A stretch of DNA of 64,000 nt from contig CAJVGD010000013.1 in assembly GCA_910890315.1 (NCBI GenBank), forward strand, positions 372,001 to 436,000. The letters run 5' to 3'. This DNA comes from Serendipita indica DSM 11827. Lineage: Eukaryota; Basidiomycota; Agaricomycetes; Sebacinales; Serendipitaceae. Position 1 is the first letter of the stretch, and every line of letters starts with the position of its first letter. Below the pieces are notes generated by a model. That model had not been told where the DNA came from, did no database searches, and worked only from the letters and a program-made list of their open reading frames with translations. The position numbers and the translations under genes were made by a program. Shown piece by piece: positions 1-11,282 of the stretch.

Positions 1-2
1 TT

Positions 3-206
3 GCCGAGCCTTTGGGTTTTCTTCATGGTGAATCTGTTCCAAGGACATACTTGCTTCCATCATCAACAGATAGTTCTCCCGTCCCTAGAGTGTGGCGGCG
101 ACCATCCGAACCCGAACCCGATCTAGTGACTTTACCTGCGTACATTCGCTATCTTTCTTATTTCGTTCCCATATCTTTGGTTTTGGTTTGCTCGTTAGGG
201 CCATGA
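3..206 (+). CDS. 3' end of an unknown protein, cut by the window edge
   Basis: An open frame enters from the left edge and ends at a TGA at 204-206, about 67 residues. The visible part is proline- and serine-rich (VPRTYLLPSSTDSSPVP) and ends in a hydrophobic stretch (YIRYLSYFVPISLVLVCSLG) that could be a C-terminal membrane segment or tail anchor. No family is recognised and the upstream part is outside the window. The frame could also be chance, since it has no partner domain to confirm it. Confidence 0.35.
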   Translation, partial: AEPLGFLHGESVPRTYLLPSSTDSSPVPRVWRRPSEPEPDLVTLPAYIRYLSYFVPISLVLVCSLGP

Positions 207-876
207 CATCTTCTGTCTGCGAGACCTCTCCGAAATAAATTTATGTCGGCTTGTGAAGTAAACTCTCTAACTTTTTACCGTTTTAATCAATGGTATTCAC
301 AGGTTGAAGTACCTGTTGAGCTGTGCGTCGAGCGAGGGTGTTAGGACCTGCTCTCGGAAGCCCCCTTCAAATGTCTTGACGAAGAATTGAGAGAACTGAC
401 TCCCATGGAAATTTTGATACTAGGATGCGTGAGGTGAAAGGCAAGACTGGTAAGGTCCCCTATTGCGCCACGTATCCTTGGATACACTTAGTTACAAAGG
501 GAATCAAGGCCACTGGCTCAGGAAAGCATAAATAAATTAGACATAATCTGTGGGAGTCAGTCATTGAATGAAGATGCACAATACGGGCTTGAAGCCCATT
601 AGCAGTTGTCAAATTATCTACTCCGTTGTGAAGAGATATGCACAAGTGCGACTCGGACCATTACTGAAGGCACGACTCTCATTCACTGAAAGCCTTGTTG
701 GCCACGAGAATGTACACGCGAAGGTGGACGACGAATACACCTAGATGACTGATGATTGACAACGGTTACATAACCTATAAATTGGCAAGCTAGAGGCAAA
801 CATGAGCACTAGACAGTACGTAGGAAGCGACGTCAGAACACAAATAAATACAGTAAATACAAGATACATGCAACCT
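207..876. other. intergenic, nothing recognised
   Basis: About 670 nt between the gene fragment at the left edge and the next - strand gene. Short frames occur on both strands but none has a recognisable domain or splice-compatible extension. It presumably holds the two 3' untranslated regions. Confidence 0.4.
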
Positions 877-1806
877 TCACGAGAGCGACGGTTCAGGATC
901 AAGTGGCCCGATTTCCTCCAAGACGGGAGGCACAGGCTGACCAGGGGACCAAGGATTGCGAAAGACGATGCGCTCCTGTTCAATGATGCGACCGTCCTCG
1001 TCCTCAAAGAGCAGGATGTCGCTCCTCTTGACATCCGATACGTCCTCCTCCATGACAGCAGGTGCCCAGATTTTGGTCTTTTGGACAGGAGGAGCCATTG
1101 TGCTCGTTTGTTCGGAAGACGTTGCCGTCGTCTGATGTAGGTTTGGCTGTTGCCGTCCCGTGAGCTTTGCGAGCTCTGTATTCCATTGTGCACTCATCGC
1201 GAGATAGTTCATAGAGCCTATCCCGAGTGCGGTCAGTTCTCCCAATGTTTTGGGTGGCGAGCCATCGCCGCGAGATTGCATATACGCATTCCTGCGGCCA
1301 GGAGCTGCGTAAGAGGTTGAGTAATGATGAAAAGATTCATTCTTCTCGTCGTCACGTCGTCCAAACGGCGGCGAAGGACGAGGGTTTGGTTTATAATCTT
1401 TTCGTCGCGTTGGCACGAAGGGCGCCGAGTCAGGTGCAGTACGTTCGTATGCATGATGAGGTGGATGATGAGGCGGTAGAGGCTGAAAGGTGGCAAGAGA
1501 CGTCAGTATCTGAAGCGAAGAGGGCAGACAAGAAAACAAGAACGCAACTCGTTGTACATATGATTCCGCATTCATTGGTCCCCGAATTGAGTTTATTTGA
1601 TTCGACAGTCGATTGTCCGGATAGCAGCCAGAGGTGTCGACACGCTTAGTGTTGCAGATCCCTCGTCGTTCCTGGGCGGGGCGTCCCTGCATGGTTAACC
1701 GAGGAGGGAGACTAGCGTTTGAATAGTTGTAAAATCTAATCAGCGAGGCGTGTGGGTAAGCAATCCAGTCACTGGTCATTCGCAAACAAAGGCACGTACG
1801 ACACAA
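877..1806 (-). CDS. hypothetical protein, proline-rich N-terminal half
   Basis: A 309-codon frame ends at 877. The part from about 1500 down to 877 looks coding: a low-complexity His/Pro stretch (FQPLPPHHPPHHAYERT), then a more ordered C-terminal half with LGELTALGIGSMNYLAMSAQ, an acidic segment (ILLFEDEDGRIIEQE) and a Pro-rich end (NPWSPGQPVPPVLEEIGPLD). The N-terminal 100 codons of the frame look less convincing, and an acceptor-like site near 1510 (RC cttcag) suggests that the real exon starts there after an upstream intron. No family is recognised. It lies downstream of, and on the same strand as, the GATA-factor gene. Confidence 0.4.
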   Translation of the reverse strand: MCRTCLCLRMTSDWIAYPHASLIRFYNYSNASLPPRLTMQGRPAQERRGICNTKRVDTSGCYPDNRLSNQINSIRGPMNAESYVQRVAFLFSCLPSSLQILTSLATFQPLPPHHPPHHAYERTAPDSAPFVPTRRKDYKPNPRPSPPFGRRDDEKNESFHHYSTSYAAPGRRNAYMQSRGDGSPPKTLGELTALGIGSMNYLAMSAQWNTELAKLTGRQQPNLHQTTATSSEQTSTMAPPVQKTKIWAPAVMEEDVSDVKRSDILLFEDEDGRIIEQERIVFRNPWSPGQPVPPVLEEIGPLDPEPSLS

Positions 1807-3038
1807 AAGGTGAGTATGTTGGGCAATTTGGTTGAGAAGACGGTACAGCGGGCATTTGTTTCTGTCTGTGAAACTGAGCGTCGGAGGGAGGATTGTGAGA
1901 GGGCATTGCGACCAAGGACATTAGGGGCCAAAAGTCAGAGGCGAGTCCAAGTTGCACAGGATCACAAATTTTTCAAGGCCGTTGCTCATATAGCTATAGC
2001 TGACCAAGGAACCAAAGCAAAGTCACACTCTTCGACAGTCTGGACACTTCCCAAACTCGTTTATGGGCAACCCTTACCAAAAGGCTACAACGGTCGCGCC
2101 AACGATGACCGATTCAGAACCCAAAGATGCGGGGAAATGAGATGAAATGACGATTGAGATGAGGGATATCGTGATGTACATCGACCAAAAATGCAGTAGT
2201 TTTTCTTCGCGGAACGGAGCAGAATGCGCGCGTGTATGGGCAGGGCAGCGATGAGGGACTGCCCAGACGATATGGAGCACGTACAAGAATGAATCTAACG
2301 CAAAATGGACGTCAACGTGACCGCTCTCGACCGGCCGACGAGGATGATGAACAAGGACTCACCCAAAACGATGCGATCAGCCGTCCAGCGTCTGGAAAGC
2401 AAGCACATGGATTAATCATGCAAAAATTTGGGCAAGATGATGCTATGAGATTGCGAAATGGAATGGGTTGTAATTGTCTATAGAGATTAGAAATTGTAAT
2501 GGTAGGAAATGAAATCGTCATGTGACTAATGTCAATCAAATTTTGGAAGTCGGCGTCAAGGTCTGGCACGGGTGACGATGGGGAGCCATCCATGCCAAAA
2601 AGAGGTGGGCGACGCATCTTTGTGGCGAGACCGCTCTCAAGAGGGTCGCGCTCAGGATCCCGCGTCCGAGATGGCGTAAGACGGGACGGCTGGTTTCTGA
2701 GACCCGAGATGAGGTGGGTGAGCGAGGTCAGGGTCAGATCACAGGTTGCCTTCCTGAAGTGGCGGATGCACAACAGATTGCTTGAGAAGACAACTGACTG
2801 GCATACAGGAAATGATATCGAGCTGAGAAAAGATATGGAACAATCAAGATGGATGATTGGAAAGTCGCGGGTCCAATAAGATGAGGGGGAGAAAATTGTT
2901 GTACACGAGTTCAAGGAGGGTTCACCCAAGATAAAAACTGTCAAGCTGGAGAGGGTATGAGCCTTAGTGTCTTCAAGACATTTTGGCCGGCAACTCACCA
3001 AGCAGACAGATAAATCAACACTCCGCCGCGACACGGGC
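1807..3038. other. no supported gene; probable 3' flank of the GATA gene
   Basis: Long overlapping frames occur on both strands here, but they continue antisense into the GATA gene and lack domain content. A stretch at about 2540-2700 (-) reads as plausible protein (MDGSPSSPVPDLDADFQNL), yet I cannot connect it to an exon chain. Confidence 0.3.
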
Positions 3039-6000
3039 TCACATGCCACCAGTTGGGCCGTAATGAACTCGTTTGTCCTCCATCGACTCGCCAAACAAAT
3101 TGTTGAACAATTCTTCCTCTGTCGAATCAAACACGTTTGCACCGGATCCTCCAGTCGGCGTCGGTGCATTGTGCGTCTCGTAGGCTCGGCTGCTCGCGCC
3201 GCCGTCATACAAGTACAGCGGCATGGTGATGTGTTGAGAGTTGGAACGAGAGTGCGAGGTGGATCCACTCCTCGAATGAGAAGGAGAATGCGAGTGCGAT
3301 TGCGAACGTGCGCGATTCATCGAGCTCTGTGTGGGAGTGTGCTGGAGCGTGCTCGTCTCCCACATTGTCGAGTGAGGATGCATGAGATTGGGCGGATGGA
3401 GTGGAACCAAGGGAGGGTGGATCGGATAGCCGTAAAAGTCATACGTCAGCCCGACTTGGCCTGGAGAGCTCGTTCCAAAGGTCGAGCGAGTAGGAGATGC
3501 TGCGCCATTGGACTGATCACCAGCATTGCCGGCATTCGAAGAGTTGTTGACATTGTTCAGCGTGGCGTCGAGAGAGAAAAAGGGTGGCGAGGTATTGGGA
3601 CCCTTTTGCCCGAGACCCGTCGGCGAGCTGTGCGTAGAATTGGCGCCGCCAGTAGTGTGCGCAAAGCTGGATCCGCTAAAGCTCGACTCGATTGTCATCC
3701 GCCTCCGCTTAGCATTGGGAGCGCTATGTCCACCCCCATTTTCGATGCCTGCCGTCACTGTCGTCTCGACAATGTGCTGAACCTCGGTGGGGGAGCGTGG
3801 GCTAGCCAATCCATTGCGCGTCATGGCGTTATTGCTCGCGTTGGAAGAACTCGACTCTTGAAGATTGTTGTAGCCAAAGGACGTGAAAGAAAGATCGTTT
3901 CCGAATCCCATTCCCATCGAGAGATAGTCCGTCTCGTTGCTAAAGGTAAAGTCTTGCTCATAAGGAAAGAGCATGGGGTCGACACCACTGGCGCTGGACG
4001 ACCCACCGACGTACTGCTCGGGACCAGACGAGCTGGAACCAGCAGAGGGCGGTGGCGTGGGCGAGTTGCGCCTCGAGTTCTGAGGGTTACTAGATGGAGT
4101 CATGACCGTAATGATGCTGGACACGCTCGTCCTCTTCTCCGTTTCATGGCGAGAGCGCTTGCGAATCACATCCGACTTCATAGACAGAGGCCGCCTCGTC
4201 CCATGAAGCTTCAAGCTGCAACCTCGTCAATACAAATATCGATAGAAGCAAACGAAAAATACTCACTAAAGGCCGCATCTGTGGGTGGAGAGAAAGAAAA
4301 GGGTGTCAACGAAATCCACAAAGCCCCGCCACAGGAACACACTCACGCATTGCACAGGGTATTCCCCTCGTCGTCCTTTCGCCACAGCGGGGTGGCCATC
4401 GTAGCACAGTTGTGGCATTGGACTGTAAGCGAGCAATGGTCGATCAGTGATCGATCTTGGGAGAGCAGGGTGCATGGGACCAAGGAAAGTGAATTAGGTG
4501 AGGAAGATCTCCGCAAAAAACCGCCCCTGAGATCCTCATCGCCAGGAGATGGGACCGCAAAGCGCGCGTGACCGCCAAGGGCGAGCAGCAGAGACGAATG
4601 AGGGGAAGAGGAGTCTTGAAGACGGTAAAATACACACCTGGTTCGCCCACCATCTCGGTCTCTCCCGTCTTGGTGCCCCAGGCGTTGCCCGCACGGTCAC
4701 CATGCGACGTTCGAAGGTTCTTGGGACGCGCTCGCTTATGCTAGATAAGCACAAGCGATGTGCAGAGAATCATATTACGCCGGCGGGCGAATAAACGCCA
4801 TCGTCGGTGGTCGATGGGTAGGGGGGTGGGCCAGTGCCGTACCGCGGGTGAAAGGAAAGCCGTAAACACAAGGGACCGTGAAGAGGTACGTGATGAGGGG
4901 CAGCCCACCATAGCGTACGCGAGAGAAGGCCACCAGTGTGATCCGAATCCATAGTGGTGGACAAGACCCATTCCACCGGCCGATAGCAGAGCCATATGAG
5001 TTTTGATGAAGGTCGTATAGAAGACGCCAAATGTTCATTGTCCCATCATTCATCGTACCAAGGACATTTGCATTGAGGGAGGAAGCAGTCGTTAGCATTC
5101 GAGCCAATGAAACATCAAAGAAGCTTAACCAAGCTCCAGTTCCCAGAAATGTCAGCCCGAACCAGCGCTACGGTTCGCCAACGCCTAAGCGAGCCAATCC
5201 CGCTGGTAGCAGCCCGACAGGCAGCCGATTGGAGGAAGCAGGGCTGAACCATGGAAAGGAGGAGCCACCACATGGGGGATGAAGGAAAAAGACAACGCAC
5301 CAACTTGCAGTACAATCCACACGCATTGCAATTGAGCTCGTCGTTGAGTCCTCGTCGCCAAAGCGGCGTATGCGTCGCACCACAATTGGCGCACTCGCTC
5401 TTCACGCCACCAGGCGCGGTATTGCCGACATTGCCAGGCACGACGCTCCCAGCTGCGGTGCCAGCGACCGTACCACCAGGTGTAGCCGTGGCGATCATCG
5501 GAGCCGAGGAGGGGGCAGGAGAAACCATGGAAGAAGGCGTCGAGCCACTGACAGACTGAGGAGATTGCGCGACGGCGCCTTGTCCAGAGGTGGGAGACCC
5601 ATCGTATCCTTCTCCCTTGACACCACCAGAAGACATGCTGACGGGACTCGTGTTATTCGCCTTTGCTTGATGCGGCGTCTGCTGACCAACGGCTTGCTGT
5701 TGCTGTTGCTGCTGATGACTCTGAATCTGAGCGCTATACGCATTCGTCGCAGGACTGCGCGCACTCGTAGGATGTCCAGAAAACGCCCTTCGAGTCGGAC
5801 TCGTCACGAGCGGCACGCTCTGGTTCATCGTCGACGAATTGACTCCGTTCGCAGGTGTACCACCGGGACTATGAATCTCGGCAGGCTGTACACCCCATGC
5901 AGCAGCAGATCCCGTGACAAATGAAAACATGTCATTCGACGTGTCCCATCCCATCGTCGCGTCTGCACCCGAAGTCGCACCCGTCGTCGACGCACCCTGG

Positions 6001-9000
6001 GCGCCATCGCCTTCCCCAAGCTCGCCCTTGAGAATATCATCAATAGGGAACTCGAAAGTCGGACGAGGGACACCAAAATCGAATCCAGTGCCGGAAGTCT
6101 GCATCCCAATCCCAATCCCCGGATGCCCAGACGAACCGCCCGTCGATCCAGAAGTATAACCACCAGCGTTACCAACGCCAGCACCGCGCGCAAAGGAGTT
6201 GGAACCAGTGCCACTCGTCGAGGACGCAGAAGGTGGACCACCAGGACCATAAATGCCCTGCGTCGTCACATTGGACTGAATCGTCGTCATCCCATCGAGC
6301 GTGTTTCCAAGCGCGGCAAAGGACTGGAACATGCCGACTTCAGAAGGGCTGGGGGATCCAAGGCTCTCAAACGAGAAATGAGGCGCGACCGCGGGCGCGT
6401 TGGCAGTCGGGACCGCGCACAAGAGCGCAGTCGGTCCAAAATCGGAAGAAAAAATGGTAGGGAAGCGAATAATGTTGGGCTGGGGCGGAGCCTGGTGCTG
6501 GGGTTGAGCCTGCTGCGTGCTGCCGCTGCCGCCACCGTGCTGAGCGCGTCCGTACGAGTTGCCACCACTACCATTGTACGAGGTATTGTTGTATCCATTA
6601 CTGTACGAGTTGCCCGTAAATGCATTGGAGAGCGCATGCGCGGCCGGTCCCGTCGAGGGCGGGGGTGGGTAAGGGAGCGCAGAGGGGTGGTGAGAAGGCA
6701 ACATGTGATGTTGCGTCGGTGTATGATGGCCAGTCCCCTCTCCATCATCCTCTTCGTGCCTTGAATACAACTGATCGTCCTGCTCGACAGACGTGGCAGC
6801 ATGGTTCGCATCATGCTGCATACTGTCGTCCTCGGCAGACGCATGATCTTCGCTAACGTCCATCGCATGCTCATTCTTGACCACAGCGTGCATCGTTGTA
6901 TCTCCATCTTTACCAACCTCATTCTTCTGAGCCTGATTCTGAAGACCAGCCTGCTGCTGTTGTTGTTGCTGTTGTTGCTTCAATGCCTTGGCGGGAACAG
7001 GAGGAGGATGCATCCCCATGGGCTTGACACGCATCTTACCCATAACACCCCCACCACGTCCAGCACCGGCATCCATGGACGGCGTCGTGCTAAGCGGTTT
7101 GACACGAGGATCAACCGCAAACGTATACTGCATCCCTTTCATATAATTCGCATCCCGGTTCGTCAATCCATTCGCGCCAGCGGCGTTGGCGGACAGATGA
7201 GGCGGGAGCGTGCCAGACTCGCGGTGTTGCGCCATTTCACCTACGCGCATCCGCACCTTGTCCGTCGAGTCGGTGCGCTTGAATCCAGGTGCTTGGAGCT
7301 CGTGAATCGAGCTAGAGGTCGAATAGGTCCACATATGCGATTCGTTGGGGAGCGAAGTCGAAGTCGAGAAAAGGAGCAAATCGTCGGCAGATTCCGATTT
7401 GATTAACGATGCATCGAGTGGTTCGGATTTGACCGAAGGTGGGGATTCAGATGCAGAGTGGGTCGAACCAGATTCGTCCGACGTCGACGAAGGCACAGAA
7501 GTCGAGGGCGTGGTCGGGGAGAGGAGTAAAGACGACGACGGTGGCGGTGGCAGCCAATAAGGATCAGCACACCCCGCGACCGGTTTCGCATCCAGTTGCG
7601 AATCGAGTGAATATCCACGACGTCGTCCAGAGTCGGTCGAAGTCGAGTAGCCGGGCACAGCATACGGTTTCGTATTCCGCATCGTCGAACCAGAGGTGCG
7701 TTTCACGCCCAAAGCACGTCGTGACGACGAGCGCAAGGCACCGCCAATCGTCAACGGCGCAGTGGGTCCATCACCAACACCAGCATGGTCGATTCCATAC
7801 CCAGCACGTACGTCGTCGACAGAGAGTGATGTAGTATAGTTAGCCAACACATATGCCGTATCACGGTCGAGGAGCGTGAGGATTTCCGACGGCGTCAAGT
7901 TGGCCGAGTCGACGTCCGTCGTAGGAGGGAGCCGACCAGAAGATTCCGTCGTTGCGTACGACGGTGTAGACGAGGCCATGATATATCGCATAAATCAAGG
8001 CGAGGGTTGTGGTGGTCGTGTCGAAAAGGTGGAGGACGTCAATCGTGCCAAAGGGTGGTTTTTGGGTTCGAGGTGCGGGTACGGGTCGGTCAACGCGTGC
8101 AGCGAGAGAGCAGCGAGCAGTGTGTAGGGAGGTGTACGGCCCGGGATGTAAAGTGCCCAAATGTGCGTGGAGAGCGCAGGAACGGGTGGAGTAGCCAATA
8201 GCCAATACCAACGTCCGGTCGAAGACCCACGGCAGAAGGACGGCACGGCAACGAAGCAAATGCCAAGTGGGGTTGTGGACAGTTTGCAGGGAAAAAACCC
8301 AAGACGACCAAAGGAGCAGAGGTGGTCGAGGAGTTGGTAGAAGGGAAAAAGAAGGTGTCGTCCATGTCGTCCCGTTATATGGTCCAAGAGTTGTGTGAAT
8401 GCCAGGTATTGGCATCATCGCGCGAGTGAACGAGTGGGTGGAAATGAATTGTCCCCGAGCGGATATGGCAAGTAGGCAGTTGGTTTCGTCAGGCCAGGGC
8501 CCAGACGCCATTCATCCAGCCGAGGGGGACATCAATTCAATTGAGGCAATATGTCGCATAGGCCGGTGGGTGTCGTTCCGATTTCGTGAAAGGAGTGGGT
8601 GGCATAACGTGAACATGGGTGAACGTAAAAAAAAGGGTCGAGAGAGCGTCAGTAACGGGCTTCTTCACAAGCGAGAAAGAGAGAGAAAGCGCGGCGTAGA
8701 AAGGAAAAAGGAAGATAAGAAGCCCAAAAGCCGAGTGGCCGCGGCTAGATCAACCAGCCAGCCGCACGACCTCTTCCGCCGCCAAATGGAAAAAAAAAAC
8801 GAAATAAGAATTAAAAAAGAGCGAGCGAAGTAGTCTAGTTGAAGCGCACAAGGACGCTCGTCCGCGTCATACGGGCCAAATGTCCGATACGGAGTGGCAT
8901 CAACGAGCGCTTCTAAGCGAGGTGCTCAAAGTGCAAGATCCGTAAATGCCCCATTAGCCAGGTACCCCCCCAACCCAGGCACACGCCCCTCGCTCCTTCT

Positions 9001-10279
9001 TCCAGCGGACCAACTAAAGCCAGTTTAGACGGGCTCTAGGTTCTGGCCCAATCCATCCGGCTAGCGGACAGGACTGACAGGCAGCAGCGGGAAAAAAAGG
9101 GGCAAAACGAGGTCTGGGGAACGGCTTCTGTGGCTGGCTGCTTCGAAAACGGCAAGGTCCCAAGTTGATGTCTGTCGTTCGCGTGGCGGATGGCATGCCA
9201 TTGTATAGGGGGATCCATAGAGCGGGGATGGTCGAATTGAGAGGAGGGGGAACCATAGGCGCTCAATGATGGTCTCAACGCCGTGATTCAAAAAAAAGCA
9301 CCGAGGTATGCAACTTCTGAGAAAGAGGTGTGGCAGGTGAGCACCTGTGGTCGGCGCATCCCGTCGAAGTGGACGTTGGCAAGGATGAGGGTTTTTTTTG
9401 GGAGCGAGGGGAGGGTAAGAGGACCGCGAGAATTTGGAGCTGAGCCGGCAATGGTGTACGCCAGGGAGGGCGCAGAGAATGTGCAGAAAGGAAGGCCATC
9501 CAGTGAGCTGAGCCCGCTCGTCGACCCAGGCGAAACCTCGCGGCCATTGGTTCGCTCAGGAGTCCATTTGTTGGGGTTTGTCGAAAAAATTGTGGTAGTA
9601 GATGTCGCTGGCAAACGGTGTTGGCCCGCGCCGTGTGCCGCTCGCCAGAAGCCGCAGGTGAGAGGGAAGCCATGTCGTTGCTGCCATGGAGTCGACCCGA
9701 CCCGCTCGCTCGAGAAGGAAAAAACAAGAAAGAATAAAGAGAAGAGAAAGAAAAAGGAAATGGAGCGAATATGGGTAAAATGCAACGCACCGTCCTTTAT
9801 CCTTGTCGAGTTTCTCGCCCATTCCCTTGCTAAACTTTTTAAATTCGCGTTTCTGCTTTGCATTGTCTGCTTGGACGAGTGCGATTTGGAGGAACCAGAG
9901 ACGCCAAGAGAGATTCTCGAGCCGCTGGCCTTGCTCAAGGTGAGAGGCGACCTTTGTGCATACTTTCCAGGTGCGTGTGAGAGCTTCTGCGTCGGAGATT
10001 TGAGACAGAGGCGAAAACGACTTGTTGCCCTGGAATATTCGAGTCGACAAAGACGCAAGCCGTCGTCGGGCCAAGCGCGCAAAGGCCACAAGAGTCGAGG
10101 AATACGAGTGTAAAATAGGAAAATGACGTTGCAGAGGCGTAGAATACAGCGTCGTGATCCGAGTGGGTCCCACGGGCGACGAGGTGGGTCGAGTAAGCGG
10201 GTGATGAGTGAGCGAGCAAGACGAGGACAAGTGGGATAAAAACGACGGTTACCTTGAATTTGAGGACGAACGGGGCCAT
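3039..10279 (-). CDS. areA: AreA/Nit2-like GATA transcription factor with DUF1752 domain and two zinc fingers
   Basis: Seven exons on the - strand, all in phase: 10279-10253, 10029-9791, 7311-5301, 4740-4638, 4422-4347, 4278-4267 and 4215-3039, about 1214 aa. The second exon encodes a DUF1752 domain (LSQISDAEALTRTWKVCTKV, then QGQRLENLSWRLW), known from AreA-type nitrogen regulators. The big exon continues with SIHELQAPGFKR and a MQYTFAVDP motif, then long Ser/Gln-rich tracts. Finger 1 (CANCGATHTPLWRRG, CNACGLYCKLHKR) and finger 2 (CHNCATMATPLWRKDD, CNACGLYLKLHG, then SMKSDVIRKRSRH) are both C-x2-C-x17-C-x2-C. The linker has no cysteines, unlike siderophore regulators of the SRE/Urbs1 type. 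It presumably binds GATA sites and controls nitrogen-source use. The 2479-nt intron before exon 3 is unusual (see findings); an alternative start at 7979 is possible. The start at 10279 (MAPFVLKFK) and the exon 1-2 join are less certain than the rest. Confidence 0.85.
7312..7979 (-). other. possible alternative N-terminal coding segment of the GATA gene
   Basis: The open frame of the main GATA exon continues upstream without a stop from 7311 to an ATG at 7979 (MASSTPSYATTESSGRLPP). It contains an ordered-looking stretch (LLDRDTAYVLANYTTSLSV) and Ser/Pro/Glu-rich sequence. Used as a start, it gives a protein of about 1348 aa without DUF1752. When the DUF1752 exons are spliced to the acceptor at 7312/7311, this segment is intronic. 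Both readings keep the downstream frame. Confidence 0.55.
8620..8830 (-). promoter_or_regulatory. possible proximal promoter/leader of the short GATA transcript
   Basis: On the - strand this is a long pyrimidine-rich tract with A/T runs, 640-850 nt upstream of the ATG at 7979. CT-rich tracts are common near transcription starts in filamentous fungi. It lies inside the 2.5-kb interval between the DUF1752 exon and the main exon, so it would fit an internal promoter. No defined motif is seen. Confidence 0.25.
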
Positions 10280-11282
10280 GTTGGGGAGCCAGAGCGCACT
10301 TGTTGTGGCGGAGACCAACAGCCGTTGGCAAAGGTGGTGCGTCTGCGCAAAGTGTACAAATTAGTGTGATTGCGCTCAGTAGGCAGTTGTACAGTCGCCG
10401 TCGCCGTCGTCGTCGAGTTCAAGTTACAGTTTGGTAGTTGTCGAGAGACTGGGCGGTACTTGGGCAAGGGTTGTAATGGGCATTGGATTCCGTTGTGGTC
10501 AACTGACTGACATTCGATCATTCCACCGCGCGGCCTTGTAGTATATGCTGTGGGCTGCAGACTACAAAGTACTGCTGATAGGACTAGTGTAGTAATTGCC
10601 ACATATATTCCCCAGCAATACTCTCCACGACGCCCATTCCCCCCCGGCTACTCGGTGCGTACTCCGAGTTTGGTCCCAACCGGGCTTACAAAATCAGCAC
10701 TCCTGGCATTCACATTCGACATTGCTCGGCTCACCGTCCAAGCCTTACTCGCCCAACTACGCCTCCGTCCGGTCCTTTTCGATCATATTCACACCAGCGA
10801 ATCTGGGATCTAATTCGACACCCCGCACTCGGACCTCGCCGCGTTGCTCTCCTCGCATCCACCGCGCGACTGCCACGCCTCGCTTGCCATTCGACTCGCC
10901 CACCCACTTGCGCCTCTGCCAAACTGTCCTCCCATCTCACCCGGCCGCTCTCACTGATCTCAAGCTTCACCCTTCTGATCAAGATCTCTGTCATGTGCAA
11001 CATATCGATATCAGTACTCTGGTTGAGCACCATAGCATGTACGGTCAAACCCTTGCACAGATGAGCATGGACCTGTGTCTCTATAACACGACACCTCAGG
11101 TTTACGGTTTGAGTAATGACGACGGTGGCGCAAAGGAGTCTAACTCTCATGCAGCTCGTTCCAAAGAGCCTATGTAATCAATGTATCACTCACATTTATA
11201 GTGGCTTTCATATTCGCCGTGGAATGGACATTTAAAGGTGAAATCCGGTAAACATTCAACCCCAGTTAACCTGTCACCTACC
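10280..11282. other. upstream region of the GATA gene; weak + strand frame
   Basis: This lies between the divergent GATA gene and the + strand gene family. A + strand frame at 10596-11177 ends in a plausible segment (HIDISTLVEHHSMYGQTLAQ) but starts in low-complexity Pro/Ser sequence. It may be a first exon of the neighbouring gene or a relic of the same family. A short near-repeat (cgcgactgccacgcc) at about 10867 and 11337 hints at duplication. Confidence 0.3.

Noticed and set aside
2312-3268. A 318-codon - strand frame overlapping the end of the GATA gene
   Set aside because: It overlaps the GATA coding region in another frame and has no domain; only a short piece near 2540-2700 looks protein-like and I could not place it in an exon chain.
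2967-4571. A 534-codon + strand frame, the longest on that strand in the left part
   Set aside because: It is antisense to the last exons of the GATA gene, Arg-rich without domains, and runs through that gene's introns; a shadow of codon bias on the other strand.
4215-5301. Idea that the two-finger GATA protein is a siderophore (SRE/Urbs1/Fep1-type) regulator
   Set aside because: The linker between the fingers has no cysteine cluster and DUF1752 is present upstream, which fits AreA-type proteins better.
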